Source: Thermococcus sp. (lineage in GTDB: Archaea > Methanobacteriota_B > Thermococci > Thermococcales > Thermococcaceae). From it: a stretch of DNA of 64,000 bases. Below, piece by piece: positions 1 to 10,145 of this stretch (the stretch's first letter is position 1; each line of letters starts with the position of its first letter). The position numbers and the translations under genes were made by a program. The stretch spans positions 1 through 64,000 of the forward strand of contig NZ_JALUFF010000047.1 in the NCBI RefSeq assembly GCF_027052235.1, in the 5' to 3' direction. Under the pieces are notes generated by a model. It saw nothing but the letters and a program-made list of their open reading frames with translations, was not told where the DNA came from and made no database searches.

Positions 1-47
1 CATTTGCTTATATAAATTTTTTCTTTTACTAGTTGGATTAGCTAACG

Positions 48-67
48 TTTTTTTTTTTTTTTTTTTT
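48..67 (+). terminator. Run of 20 consecutive T
   Basis: An uninterrupted run of 20 T residues on the + strand. Archaeal RNA polymerase terminates at T tracts, so this could end a rightward transcript entering from left of the window. No hairpin precedes it. An AT-rich stretch with TATAAA lies at about 10-28. The run is also a likely length-variable site. The function is inferred. Confidence 0.45.
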
Positions 68-158
68 CAATTTCCAACCGTATCAAAACAACGAGAATTA
101 ATCAAAAGAAGCCAGAGTAAAAGAGCGAACAAAAGAACACAAATGTCCATTTTCCAGT

Positions 159-1173
159 TCATTCCCAAGGGACCCTCAACCTCACCCACCCGAGAAACGT
201 TCCGAAGGGAAGGAAAATCGCCGTGAACAGATAAAGTAGCCTAAACATCGTTAGTAGGAATCTCCTGATGAAAGAGACGTTATAATTTCCAGTGACCCCA
301 ATCAAAACTACCATCGCTCCAAACAGATAAAAGATTGCATAAAAAGATTGCATAAAACAGACCACCGGCCCCCCTCTCGGCGTATCCCCTATCCAGAAGT
401 CCCGTTTCCACGAGCTTCCTTGTTATCCTGTAGTCTTTCTCCGAGGCAAACGCAAACAGCACTCCCATTAAAACACTTATGAACACGTTTTTGATGACAA
501 AAAGGTAAAGTCCCAAGCTGACGGCCACGAAATTGATAACTGTCCGGATTTTAAGTATCCTCTCGGGTATGATATACCTATGCGCCATCATGGAGTAGTA
601 CCAGCCGGCCATAACAAAAACGTAAAACGCCATCGAGATGCTTTTTTCCAGCTCAACACCAGAGAGGTACGCAACTGTAAAGAGGAGGAGAGATGCTGAA
701 AGTTCTCTCAGAAAGTTCTGCCCAGAGTAAGTGATTTTCTCAGACGTCTTATTCTTGCTATAAAACACCGAGGCGAGGAACATCAGGGAGGAGCCTATTG
801 CAAAGAGAGCGCCAAGCACCTTGACGAGGGAAACGAACGAAGTTCCCGGTTTTGCAAAGACCAGATATATAAGCCCGAATAAGAGCACACTGAATCCAAA
901 CGAGCCCAGGAAAAAGATGAGATATCTCACACTCTTAGATTTTAAGAACCCAGACTTTCTCCATTTATCCGGTTCCTTCCGAAGCCCACGGGCCAGAGTA
1001 TAGAGAAGAGTCAGAATAACCGCGAATGAGAAGCTTTCTTCCGGCGAAAGTGAGAGTGCATAGCCAAATAGCATTGCCAGAAAGATTGTCCCGACAAAGA
1101 AGCTTGGAAGAAGGAGAGATTTCCCCAATCTCAACCCCCACCACCTTGGAAGGCCAAACTCATCATTATGCAA
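159..1173 (-). pseudogene. Multi-spanning membrane protein, frameshifted near its 3' end by a 13-bp tandem duplication
   Basis: This is an integral membrane protein of unknown family. The main reading frame (1173 to 280, 297 aa) holds about seven hydrophobic segments separated by short basic loops. At 329-357 a 13-bp unit is duplicated in tandem, so the frame changes after GGLFYAIF and runs into a soluble-looking tail. If one copy is removed, the frame passes straight into a second open frame ending at 159. That gives a 333-aa protein with two further hydrophobic segments, and the total (1015 minus 13 = 1002 nt) divides by three. I therefore read this as one gene with a recent frameshift. The first in-frame start candidate is TTG at 1173, just downstream of vapC, with no good ribosome site, so the N-terminus is uncertain. 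The function is unknown. Confidence 0.7.
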
Positions 1174-1188
1174 ACGGGAGCAGGGGGA

Positions 1189-1560
1189 TTACTTTTCCAG
1201 AATTTTCACCCTGAGCCCGTACTCCTTGAACCTCTCAAAGCCCCTGTCGCAGGTATAAAGGCTCATGTTGTGGGCTATTGCAGTTGCAGCGATGAGTAGA
1301 TCCTTGAAGGGAGGCCTTTGCCCCTTCTTCATCAAGTCCCTGAAGATTGCCCCCGCTATCTTAGCGGCCTCCTCGTTGAATTCGACTTTTGGCATCATTT
1401 CGAGCATGAGCTCTTCCCGCTCCTTCAAATGGCCGCAGTAGAGCTCAAAGACGACTATGGCTGGAAGTGCGTAGGTTTCCCCGGGAGAAAGACCTTCGAT
1501 AACCTTCCTGTTTCCCCCAAAGAGCTCTATCACCACACTGGTGTCCAGGAGTCCATCCAT
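1189..1560 (-). CDS. vapC: VapC-type PIN-domain ribonuclease toxin
   Basis: A 123-aa PIN-domain protein, the usual VapC length. The N-terminal [10 protein letters not shown] carries the first acidic metal ligand (D6). The central ELYCGH segment and the C-terminal [11 protein letters not shown] and YTCDRGFE segments carry the remaining conserved acids of the Mg-dependent RNase site. It overlaps the end of the upstream antitoxin gene by 31 nt, typical of a translationally coupled type II toxin-antitoxin pair. Family members cut specific RNAs, often tRNAs; the target here cannot be read from sequence. The start is the ATG that gives the standard PIN N-terminus. Confidence 0.9.
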   Translation of the reverse strand: MDGLLDTSVVIELFGGNRKVIEGLSPGETYALPAIVVFELYCGHLKEREELMLEMMPKVEFNEEAAKIAGAIFRDLMKKGQRPPFKDLLIAATAIAHNMSLYTCDRGFERFKEYGLRVKILEK

Positions 1561-1766
1561 TCCTCGACCTCCTTGAGCTCTTTCCTAAGTTTCTCGACCT
1601 CTTCGGGGGTTCTCGTCCCGAACGCTATCATGAGCACGTCGAGGTTGCCCTTCTTTTTCTTACCTATGAGCTCCCTGAGGAGTTCCGAGAAGCTCTTCTT
1701 ACCCTTCATCTTGACGAGCTCGTAATAGACGTCATCGGCGATGGTTATCGTCTTGCCCAAGGGCAT
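1530..1766 (-). CDS. vapB: VapB-type antitoxin (DUF217-like)
   Basis: A 78-aa protein beginning [18 protein letters not shown], the ribbon-helix start of archaeal VapB/DUF217 antitoxins, followed by [16 protein letters not shown] and an acidic C-terminal helix that would thread into the PIN toxin groove. A GTG lies one codon upstream (1769). I chose the ATG at 1766 because TAGGTG then serves as the ribosome site. It is transcribed first and overlaps vapC by 31 nt. It probably represses its own operon through the palindrome at 1776-1789. Confidence 0.85.
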   Translation of the reverse strand: MPLGKTITIADDVYYELVKMKGKKSFSELLRELIGKKKKGNLDVLMIAFGTRTPEEVEKLRKELKEVEEWMDSWTPVW

Positions 1767-1775
1767 CACCTATAA

Positions 1776-1789
1776 GTGCATGCATGCAC
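1776..1789. promoter_or_regulatory. Perfect 14-bp palindrome, putative VapB operator
   Basis: GTGCATGCATGCAC is a perfect inverted repeat. It lies 10 nt before the vapB ATG and just downstream of an AT-rich TATA-like box (about 1792-1800, minus strand). That places it around the transcription start, where a VapB or VapBC repressor would block initiation. The repeat is seen directly; the binder is inferred. Confidence 0.65.
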
Positions 1790-1836
1790 GAAATAAATAA
1801 GCCTTTCGAAACCCCAACCAACATGAAAAGCAAAAC

Positions 1837-2931
1837 TCACGGAAGGGGAATTCTCTCAACCTCAATTCTGTCAAAGGTTGGATACTCCTCTACAATAAAG
1901 AACCTAACGTCCCCCTCTATTGCCTCGGCGAGCTCGATTGCAACTTCTTCCGGCATCTCTATCCTGCCCTTCTCACGGTTGATGTAGAGCCACTCCTCTG
2001 GCACTTCCGCCTCCTCAATGAGGAAGTGGTAAAGCTCGTCGAGGTCATCGTATTCAGCTATTCCAAAGCGGAGCGTTCCGTCCTCCGTGATTTCCATATA
2101 GGGTTTTGCGACCTTCCTCGCGGTTCTCCTCAGCCGGTTTCTCAGCTGGACAGCGTCTTTCAGCTTGGCGGTGCAGAGGTGGTAGCTCAGGGAGGTGTTC
2201 TCCTCACCCCATTCGAGTAGCTTAAGGCCCAGCTCAAGGGAGCCCTTTATCGCGGAGCTTTCGTTGCTTATAGGCTTGTAACCCCTGTCGAGGAGATTCC
2301 TAAGGTTGGTCTCGCTGAACTCAAGCTCATTGACGTTGAGGAACTTCGCGCCGAGCTTATCGAGAAACTCGGCGTACCACTTCATCCTCTCGAACTGGCC
2401 CGGGATTGAGGGTATCTCTCCACCAAAGTCCCAGTCGAAGTCGAAGGCCTTCCTTATGTTCTCTATCTCAACCTTGAAGAGCCTCGAATTTGGATTGAAC
2501 AGGTCGGGGTGAAAGCGTATCTCGTCCAAGCCGGCATCGTAGAGCTTTTCGAGGTTCTTTTTTGTTGCCAGCGCGCCGGTGGTGTAGAGGTGGATGTGGA
2601 AGTCCTCCCCAAAGGCCTCCTTGAGGGTCTTGATGTATTCAACAGTCCTGTCAAGCCTCGCGAGCGGGTCACCGCCGGTGACGCCGGCCCCTTTGGCCTC
2701 CTGCAGGAGGGCCTCCTCGATAACGTCTTCGACACTCTTGACAGGTCTCTCGTTGGCGTAAACCACATCCTCCCTGCGCCATGGACTTAGAGGGCAGTAG
2801 AAGCAGTCCCTCGGGCATTTCCCGGTGGTGAAGAGGACGAGCTTCTCGCCCCTAACGCAGAGCTGACAGCCCTTCGGCAACTCTCGCACGGCGTATGAGA
2901 AGTAAGGCGTCTCCCAGACCAAAGCTCTCAC
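1837..2931 (-). CDS. Radical SAM protein
   Basis: A 364-aa radical SAM enzyme. The cluster motif [11 protein letters not shown] (CxxxCxxC) follows an upstream CQLC pair, and GVTGGDPL is the glycine-rich SAM-binding strand. The C-terminal part ([16 protein letters not shown] onward) is specific to this family. The frame is open further upstream to 3045, but I prefer the GTG at 2931: it sits about 25 nt after the TATA-like box at 2954-2962 and avoids overlap with rnp2, which runs divergently. The substrate is not identifiable. Confidence 0.8.
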   Translation of the reverse strand: MRALVWETPYFSYAVRELPKGCQLCVRGEKLVLFTTGKCPRDCFYCPLSPWRREDVVYANERPVKSVEDVIEEALLQEAKGAGVTGGDPLARLDRTVEYIKTLKEAFGEDFHIHLYTTGALATKKNLEKLYDAGLDEIRFHPDLFNPNSRLFKVEIENIRKAFDFDWDFGGEIPSIPGQFERMKWYAEFLDKLGAKFLNVNELEFSETNLRNLLDRGYKPISNESSAIKGSLELGLKLLEWGEENTSLSYHLCTAKLKDAVQLRNRLRRTARKVAKPYMEITEDGTLRFGIAEYDDLDELYHFLIEEAEVPEEWLYINREKGRIEMPEEVAIELAEAIEGDVRFFIVEEYPTFDRIEVERIPLP

Positions 2932-2953
2932 CACCCGAAGGCTCTGGAAAGGG

Positions 2954-2962
2954 CTTAAAAAG
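2954..2962. promoter_or_regulatory. Shared TATA box between the radical SAM gene and rnp2
   Basis: CTTAAAAAG reads as a TATA-like box on both strands and lies 24-31 nt from the GTG at 2931 (leftward) and the ATG at 2985 (rightward). The spacing implies very short leaders or leaderless mRNAs for both genes and a single core promoter region serving two directions. Confidence 0.55.
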
Positions 2963-2984
2963 GTTGGCGGACAGAGTTGGGAAC

Positions 2985-3347
2985 ATGAGGGAGAAGCCGA
3001 AGTACCTGCCACCAACCCTAAGGGACAAGCACCGCTACATAGCATTCCAGCTAATCGGTGAGAGGCCCTTCAAGAAGGAGGAAGTGAAGAGGGCCGTATG
3101 GGAGGCTTCGCTTTCAACGCTCGGTGTTCTCGGTTCTGCCAGGGCGAAGCCGTGGTTCATAAAATTCGACGAGAAAACTCAGACAGGTATAGTTAGGGTT
3201 GACAGGAAGCACGTTGAGGAGCTCCGCTTTGCTTTGACGCTCATTACTGAGATAAACGGCTCGAAGGCCATCCTTAGAACCCTTGGCGTTTCAGGGACGA
3301 TAAAAAGGTTGAAGAGGAAGTTTTTAAGCGACTTCGGCTGGCGCTAG
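2985..3347 (+). CDS. rnp2: RNase P protein component 2 (Pop5 family)
   Basis: A 120-aa protein matching the archaeal Pop5/Rnp2 family: a [18 protein letters not shown] start, a central [18 protein letters not shown] helix and [15 protein letters not shown] near the end. It pairs with Rpp30 in the RNase P holoenzyme that trims tRNA 5' leaders; the catalytic RNA is also in this window (30607-30929). The frame is open upstream to 2895, but the ATG at 2985 gives the family length and lies at the right distance from the TATA box. Its stop shares the tetranucleotide CTAG with the stop of glgA. Confidence 0.9.
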   Translation: MREKPKYLPPTLRDKHRYIAFQLIGERPFKKEEVKRAVWEASLSTLGVLGSARAKPWFIKFDEKTQTGIVRVDRKHVEELRFALTLITEINGSKAILRTLGVSGTIKRLKRKFLSDFGWR

Positions 3348-4696
3348 CGGAGGAAGGACATGGCCCTGTCAACGCTCCCTGTGTAAACGCTGGTGTACCT
3401 CCTACAGGCACTTTCCCATGTGAAGTCCTTTCTTGCCCTCTTCTTCCCGTTCTCCCTGAGCCTCCGGAGGGTTTCCTCCTCAAGGTTTTTGGCACTCACC
3501 AGGGTGTTGGCCAGAGCGAAAGCATCTCTCGGCGGGACAAGGAAGCCAGTTCCCCTCTCAGGGTCGGTCCTGAAGTCTATGATGGTGTCCTTTATCCCCC
3601 CAACGGCGCTCCCTATTGGGATGGCCCCTAGGCACATAGCCTCCAGCTGAACCAGACCAAAGGGCTCGAAATAGGATGGTATGACGACGAAATCCACGGA
3701 ACCGTAGAGTTCCCTAACCATCTCCCTCGGGAGGAGCTCAGTGATTACCCTGACGTTCTCTGGGAAGCGCCTCTCAACGTCCTTCGCCCACTTCTCCAGC
3801 TCCGGGTCACCCTTGCCTATTATTATGAACCTCATATCCCCGAAGGCCGGGTCCGTTGAGAGTATCTCAATCGCCCTGAGGAGAGTATCAACGCCTTTCT
3901 GGGCCCTGTCGAAGCGCCCTATGAACATGAAGGCCTTTCCATCTTTGAGGCCAAAGCGCTCCAGAATGAGCTTCCTGCGCTCTTCCCTCGGCAGGTTTGC
4001 CGTTTCCATGAGCTCCTCGTTCCAGAAGGAGCAGTCTATGCCGTTGAAAACGTGCGTAACTTTCCCCTCGAAGATTCCGAAAAAACTCCACTCTTCCAGC
4101 ATGTAGCTCCTGCTGACTGTGGTTACCATGTCTGCTATATAGGCAGCCGTGTGCTCCGGGTCTATGTCCGGGTAAGGTGCAAGCTCACCGAGGTTCGCCT
4201 CGTGGAAGTAGTGACCCGGTATCTTCCCCTTGTTGAGCCTGTGGACTGTGAAGACGCTCCTCACTCCAAAGTACTTCTTCAGGAGACCGAGTGAGAAGAC
4301 GGTGTGCCAGTCGTGGGCGTGGACGACGTCGGGATTGAACTCCTCAATAAGGCTGTTCATCAGACCGGCGCTGGCCTTTCCAAAGAGAACCGCCTTCTTC
4401 AAAAGCCCTTCCCAGCTCGGACCGTAGACGTCGCTCTCGCTCAGCAGTCCTCCAGCTAAGGAGTAGATTGTCACCCCGTTCTCCTCTCGCTTTCGGGCCT
4501 TGATTTCAACTTCCTCCCCGAAGGCTATAACCTTGAACCTCTCAACGGCTTCTCCGAGGCCCTTTCCGTGGTCGGGAGTAAAGACGATGACCTCGTGGCC
4601 GAGCTCTGCCAGCCCCTCGGCTATGCTAGTTACCGCCTCGGCTAGGCCCCCCACCTTGACGGGAAGGTATTCAAAGGAAAGCAAAAGCACCCTCAT
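3344..4696 (-). CDS. glgA: Glycogen synthase, GT5 family
   Basis: A 450-aa glucosyltransferase that extends alpha-1,4-glucan from a nucleotide sugar. The N-terminal [20 protein letters not shown] carries the KVGGL loop that binds the donor phosphates; VHAHDWHT and [10 protein letters not shown] follow. The C-terminal Rossmann domain has [15 protein letters not shown] and the E-x7-E-type motif in [17 protein letters not shown]. It matches the short Pyrococcus-type enzyme in length. The ATG at 4696 follows a GGAGTGAT ribosome site embedded in the end of tgr, 5 nt after the tgr stop, so the two are co-transcribed. This links glycogen synthesis to sugar regulation. Confidence 0.92.
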   Translation of the reverse strand: MRVLLLSFEYLPVKVGGLAEAVTSIAEGLAELGHEVIVFTPDHGKGLGEAVERFKVIAFGEEVEIKARKREENGVTIYSLAGGLLSESDVYGPSWEGLLKKAVLFGKASAGLMNSLIEEFNPDVVHAHDWHTVFSLGLLKKYFGVRSVFTVHRLNKGKIPGHYFHEANLGELAPYPDIDPEHTAAYIADMVTTVSRSYMLEEWSFFGIFEGKVTHVFNGIDCSFWNEELMETANLPREERRKLILERFGLKDGKAFMFIGRFDRAQKGVDTLLRAIEILSTDPAFGDMRFIIIGKGDPELEKWAKDVERRFPENVRVITELLPREMVRELYGSVDFVVIPSYFEPFGLVQLEAMCLGAIPIGSAVGGIKDTIIDFRTDPERGTGFLVPPRDAFALANTLVSAKNLEEETLRRLRENGKKRARKDFTWESACRRYTSVYTGSVDRAMSFLR

Positions 4697-4701
4697 GAGA
4701 A

Positions 4702-5724
4702 TCACTCCAGGAGTATGAACTTCTCCCCTTCAACGTCCTCGAAGTAGCTGCCTATCCCGCCAACTTTGAGTTCACTGCCGTTGTACCTGAAGGTTATGTT
4801 TGCTGTGAGGGGGGTGTATTCGTAGTCAACTATTGTGCCCCTCAGGTTAACAGGCTCCTTAGTGTCCACCATCTTTCCAACGATTTCGGCCTTTCTCGGG
4901 AGACCGGCCATCTTGAGAACCGTGATGAGGGTTCTTATGTTAACGAGGGTGAGGGGTTTGGGAAGCTTCTCGTAGTTGAGCGGTTTTATGAGCTCGCTGT
5001 TGTCGAAGTATATCGTGTAGAACCAGTGCATGTAGTTCTGGATTATCTTTGGGCTTTTGGCCCAGAATGAGTAGAACTTCTCCCTCCTCCTGTCCTTTGG
5101 CAGGGCACCGAAGAACAGGGCGTACTCTATGTCTCCGATTATCCAGCTGGCCATCAGCCATGGTGCCCCACCGCTCTTGGCGAGTATCACGTTGTCCCCC
5201 TTCAGCCAGTCCGGGATTTCCTCGAAGTTGCTGACTATGACGAAGATGATGTCCTTTCTGGCCCTTATCTCGCTCTTGAGGAGCTTGAGGAACTCGAAGG
5301 GAGTGTTGATGAGAACCTCATGCTTTGCCGTCCTTATCACGTATTCTGCCCTCTCAACGGTGTTGTCGAAGCCCTGTATCGTCCATATCTCGGGCAGTTC
5401 CTCACCGTGGACACCGCGGTAGAGGTCCATGAAGGCTTTCTTCAGGTTCTCGATGTCCTCGATGAAGTCCTCCTTTATGCGCTCAAGCACGACCTCGGGG
5501 TTCACGGGCTTGTAAAGCCTCGGCGAGCCCTGCATGACGTCAACGAAACCCTTCCTGTGGAGTGAGCTTAGGACATCGTAAACCCTCGTGTGGGGAATCC
5601 CGCTCTCCTTTGTTATGTCGGTTGCCTTGCTCGGCCCGAGCTTCAGAAGGGTTATGTAAGCGAGACTCTCGTACTTCGTGAGGCCGAGCCTCTGAAGTTT
5701 CTCAACAATCTCTTCCTCCTTCAT
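4702..5724 (-). CDS. tgr: Thermococcales glycolytic regulator Tgr (TrmBL1)
   Basis: A 340-aa TrmB-family regulator. Residues 1-75 form a winged helix (GLTKYESLAYITLLKLGP, then SGIPHTRVYDVLSSL as recognition helix). A coiled linker and a sugar-binding domain of the TrmB type follow. In Thermococcus and Pyrococcus, Tgr/TrmBL1 binds TATCAC-N5-GTGATA, represses glycolytic and maltodextrin genes and activates gluconeogenic ones; maltotriose is the reported inducer. Operators of this type lie beside it (5765-5781) and before malE (7825-7841). The start follows GGAGGTCTCGGT. Family is certain; regulon role rests on homologs. Confidence 0.92.
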   Translation of the reverse strand: MKEEEIVEKLQRLGLTKYESLAYITLLKLGPSKATDITKESGIPHTRVYDVLSSLHRKGFVDVMQGSPRLYKPVNPEVVLERIKEDFIEDIENLKKAFMDLYRGVHGEELPEIWTIQGFDNTVERAEYVIRTAKHEVLINTPFEFLKLLKSEIRARKDIIFVIVSNFEEIPDWLKGDNVILAKSGGAPWLMASWIIGDIEYALFFGALPKDRRREKFYSFWAKSPKIIQNYMHWFYTIYFDNSELIKPLNYEKLPKPLTLVNIRTLITVLKMAGLPRKAEIVGKMVDTKEPVNLRGTIVDYEYTPLTANITFRYNGSELKVGGIGSYFEDVEGEKFILLE

Positions 5725-5764
5725 ACCGAGACCTCCAAGTTTTTAAGTTCACTATCCTTAGTTT

Positions 5765-5781
5765 ATTCATCAGTAGTGATA
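5765..5781. promoter_or_regulatory. Tgr-type operator in the tgr/neopullulanase divergent promoter
   Basis: ATTCAT-CAGTA-GTGATA. The right half is a perfect GTGATA, while the left half matches TATCAC at three of six positions. It lies between the divergent starts of tgr (5724) and the neopullulanase (5796), downstream of a TTTTTAAG box at about 5736-5743, where it would repress rightward transcription. It could also mediate autoregulation of tgr. Weaker than the malE site. Confidence 0.6.
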
Positions 5782-5795
5782 CTTGGGTGAGCTAG

Positions 5796-7775
5796 GTGTA
5801 TAAAATTTTCGGGTTCGAACCTGACGAACGCTTTGGAAGGGCCGCCATAGTCGAGTTCTCGCTCCCCCGGGAAGGGGAGTCCTACGCTTACCTCCTCGGA
5901 AGCTTCAACGCCTTCAACGAGGGCTCCTTCAGGATGACTCCCGACGGTGGGAGGTGGAAGGTTAGGATTGCCCTCCCCGAGGGTCTCTGGCACTACGGCT
6001 TTTCGCTGGGAGGGAACTTCACGCCCGATCCGGAGAACCCGAGGGTGGAAACCTACAGGAGGCCCGCTTACAGGTTCGGGAGGAGAGTTAGCGTTGCCGA
6101 AGTCGCTGGAGCTGAGGAGCTCTTCCACAGACCATCCCTTACCTATCTTTACTCCTTTGTCGATAGAACGCACGTCCTCCTGAGGGCTAGGAGGGGTTTT
6201 CTGAGTTCGGCCTCACTCCACATTGGATATGGGGAAGTCGACATGTCCCTGAAAGCCCGGGATTCGCTCTTCGAATACTGGGAGGCCGTGGTTCCCGGGC
6301 GTTCCAATGAGATAGAGTATTCCTTTTCGGTTGAAACTAACTCCGGAGCGAGGGAGACTCTCGGGCCGTTTAAGGCCGTTCCAAGGGAGCTCGAAGCCCC
6401 CGACTGGCCGTTGGGGAGCGTCTTCTACCAGATAATGCCCGACAGGTTCGCCGTTGGTATTCGGGAGAAAGAGCTACCCCTTGAGGGCGAGTTCTTTCAC
6501 GGGGGAGACTTAAAGGGAATCGTGGAGCACATGGACCACCTGGAGAGCTTGGGTGTTAACGCCCTCTACCTGACCCCCATATTTGAGTCCATGACATACC
6601 ACGGCTACGACATCATCGACTACTACCACGTGGCCGAGAGACTCGGAGGAGACGAGGCTTTTAGGGAGCTCGTAGAAGCTCTGAGGGAAAGGGGCATGAA
6701 GCTCGTCCTCGATGGAGTTTTCCACCACACGAGCTTTTTCCACCCCTACTTCCAAGACTTGGTTAAGGAAGGTGAGAAGAGCAGATGGAAGAACTTCTAC
6801 CGCCCACTGGACTTCCCCGTCGTTGACCCGGAGTTTCTGAAGCTCCTCGGAAAGGATATGCCTTGGAGGGAGAAGTACCGCTCCCTAAAGGAACTCGACT
6901 GGAACTACGAGACCTTCTTCTCGGTCTGGTTGATGCCGAGGCTCAACCACGAGAATCCGGAGGTCGTGGATTTCATCGCCGATGTTATGAGGTTCTGGCT
7001 TGAGAGAGGTGCCGACGGCTGGCGCCTCGACGTTGCCCACGGCGTTCCCCCGGAAGTCTGGCGCGAGGTGAGGAAGAGGACGAGGGCATACCTCTTCGGG
7101 GAGGTCATGGACGACGGAAGGCTGTGGCTCTTCGACGTCTTTCACGGGATCATGAACTACCTCCTCTACGATGCCATTCTGAGGTTCTTCGCCTTTGAGG
7201 AGATTGACGCGCGGGAGTTCCTGAACGAGCTGAACCTTTTGAGCGCTTACTATGGCCCGGCCGAGCACTTCACATACAACTTCCTCGACAACCACGACAC
7301 CGAGCGCTTCTTAGATTTAGTTGGTGGAGACAAAAAAAGATACCTCTGCGCCATGGCTTTCCTGATGACGTATAAAGGAATCCCTTCGATTTTTTACGGG
7401 GATGAAGTCGGCCTGAGGGGCTCGGGAGATGGGATGAGCTCCGGAAGAACTCCTATGCCCTGGAAGGAAGAGGCTTGGGATACCGGGTTGCTGGAGGTGA
7501 CCAAGTCCCTGATAAGGCTCAGGCGGGAGAGTAAGGCACTTCAGGTGGGCCTTTTCCGGCCGGTCTATTTTGAGGGGAACATTGTTGCCTACGAGAGGGT
7601 TCTTGAGGGTGAGAGGGTTTTCGTCGCCATAAACCGGGGCTCAAAATCGGTCAAAGTTAATCTTGGGCCAGTAAACGATGGCAATCTTTCCCTTGAAGCT
7701 TCATCCTTTGTCATCATCGGGCCCACTAGAAAGCTACGCTACCTTGATTTGAATGATACTCATGAACACTTGTAA
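5796..7775 (+). CDS. Neopullulanase / cyclomaltodextrinase, GH13_20-like
   Basis: A 659-aa alpha-amylase family enzyme with no signal peptide, so cytoplasmic. It probably opens cyclodextrins and cleaves imported maltodextrins or pullulan fragments. An N-terminal beta domain of about 200 residues precedes the (beta/alpha)8 barrel. Region I is DGVFHH, region II GWRLDVAH (nucleophile D412), region III FGEVMDD (acid/base E436), region IV FLDNHD (transition-state stabiliser D501). The start is GTG at 5796 after a GGGTGA ribosome site. It sits just before the maltodextrin importer and probably processes what that importer delivers. Confidence 0.9.
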   Translation: MYKIFGFEPDERFGRAAIVEFSLPREGESYAYLLGSFNAFNEGSFRMTPDGGRWKVRIALPEGLWHYGFSLGGNFTPDPENPRVETYRRPAYRFGRRVSVAEVAGAEELFHRPSLTYLYSFVDRTHVLLRARRGFLSSASLHIGYGEVDMSLKARDSLFEYWEAVVPGRSNEIEYSFSVETNSGARETLGPFKAVPRELEAPDWPLGSVFYQIMPDRFAVGIREKELPLEGEFFHGGDLKGIVEHMDHLESLGVNALYLTPIFESMTYHGYDIIDYYHVAERLGGDEAFRELVEALRERGMKLVLDGVFHHTSFFHPYFQDLVKEGEKSRWKNFYRPLDFPVVDPEFLKLLGKDMPWREKYRSLKELDWNYETFFSVWLMPRLNHENPEVVDFIADVMRFWLERGADGWRLDVAHGVPPEVWREVRKRTRAYLFGEVMDDGRLWLFDVFHGIMNYLLYDAILRFFAFEEIDAREFLNELNLLSAYYGPAEHFTYNFLDNHDTERFLDLVGGDKKRYLCAMAFLMTYKGIPSIFYGDEVGLRGSGDGMSSGRTPMPWKEEAWDTGLLEVTKSLIRLRRESKALQVGLFRPVYFEGNIVAYERVLEGERVFVAINRGSKSVKVNLGPVNDGNLSLEASSFVIIGPTRKLRYLDLNDTHEHL

Positions 7776-9197
<1,422 letters not shown>

Positions 9198-9200
9198 AAC

Positions 9201-9220
9201 CTTTTCTCTTTTCTTTTCTC
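9201..9220 (+). terminator. Pyrimidine-rich tract between malE and malF
   Basis: CTTTTCTCTTTTCTTTTCTC directly follows the malE stop. T-rich tracts promote archaeal termination, so partial termination here would let the binding protein be made in excess of the permeases, as these systems need. Inferred from composition only. Confidence 0.4.
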
Positions 9221-9239
9221 AACTTGGGAGGGAGACAGG

Positions 9240-10145
9240 ATGAAGAAGACGACAATGGTGGCCCTGTTCCTCATAATTCCCGGAATCACCGCGTTCCTGT
9301 TTTTCAACCTCTGGCCTATAGTGTACTCCATATACCTGGCATTCACCAACGCCCAGCTCGGCAACTTCCCAATCTACAATCCCAACAGCTCAGTTGAACC
9401 ACTTCACTTCGTTGGTCTTGAGAACTTCAGGTGGATTCTCAGCGACCCGGGTTTCAGAGATGCCTTCGTCTGGACATGGATATTCGTTATTACGAGCGTT
9501 ACCCTCAAGGTGACCGTTGGAGTATTGCTCAGTCTGCTCTATACAAACAAGTACGTGAGAGGTAAGGTTATTTATCGCTCGCTACTCATAATACCCTGGG
9601 CTCTGCCCCTGCTCTTCTCGGTCACCGTCTGGAAGTTTATGTTCGATCCGGTCTTCGGGCCGATAAACAAGGTGTTAAAATCAATTGGGGTTGCCTCTCC
9701 TCCAAACTGGATTAGCGACCCAACCTGGGCCTTTATAGCACTCAACGTAATAGAAGTCTGGCTGGCCTATCCATTCATGATGACGGTCGTCACCGCCGCG
9801 CTTCAGTCCGTGCCGGAAACTCTCATCGAAGCAGCAATTCTCGACGGCGCCAACTACTGGCAGAGGTTCAGGAACGTCGTCCTTCCAGCCGTAGGAAAAC
9901 CGATAGCCTTCGCGACGATACTCACGAGCGCCGCCAGCTTCCAGTACTTCATGGTGCCCTATATCTACAACGCAGGCCTCTTCGAGAACAAGTTCATACT
10001 GCTCTATGGCTTCAGAAAGGCCTTTGGTGCGACGCCACACTACGGAAGAGCATCGGCTGTGATGGTAATAGCCACTCTCGTGCTGGCGATATACATGTAC
10101 GTCAACGTTAGGGTTACAAGACTGCAGGAGGGTGCGAAGGGATGA
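9240..10145 (+). CDS. malF: Maltodextrin ABC importer permease MalF
   Basis: A 301-aa permease with six predicted membrane helices. The first is at about residues 5-28. The EAA loop that docks on the ATPase is EAAILDGANYWQRFRNVVLP near residue 200. It follows malE by 42 nt with a GGGAGG ribosome site and overlaps malG by 4 nt. It lacks the extra periplasmic loop of E. coli MalF, which is normal for short CUT1 permeases. Confidence 0.92.
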   Translation: MKKTTMVALFLIIPGITAFLFFNLWPIVYSIYLAFTNAQLGNFPIYNPNSSVEPLHFVGLENFRWILSDPGFRDAFVWTWIFVITSVTLKVTVGVLLSLLYTNKYVRGKVIYRSLLIIPWALPLLFSVTVWKFMFDPVFGPINKVLKSIGVASPPNWISDPTWAFIALNVIEVWLAYPFMMTVVTAALQSVPETLIEAAILDGANYWQRFRNVVLPAVGKPIAFATILTSAASFQYFMVPYIYNAGLFENKFILLYGFRKAFGATPHYGRASAVMVIATLVLAIYMYVNVRVTRLQEGAKG

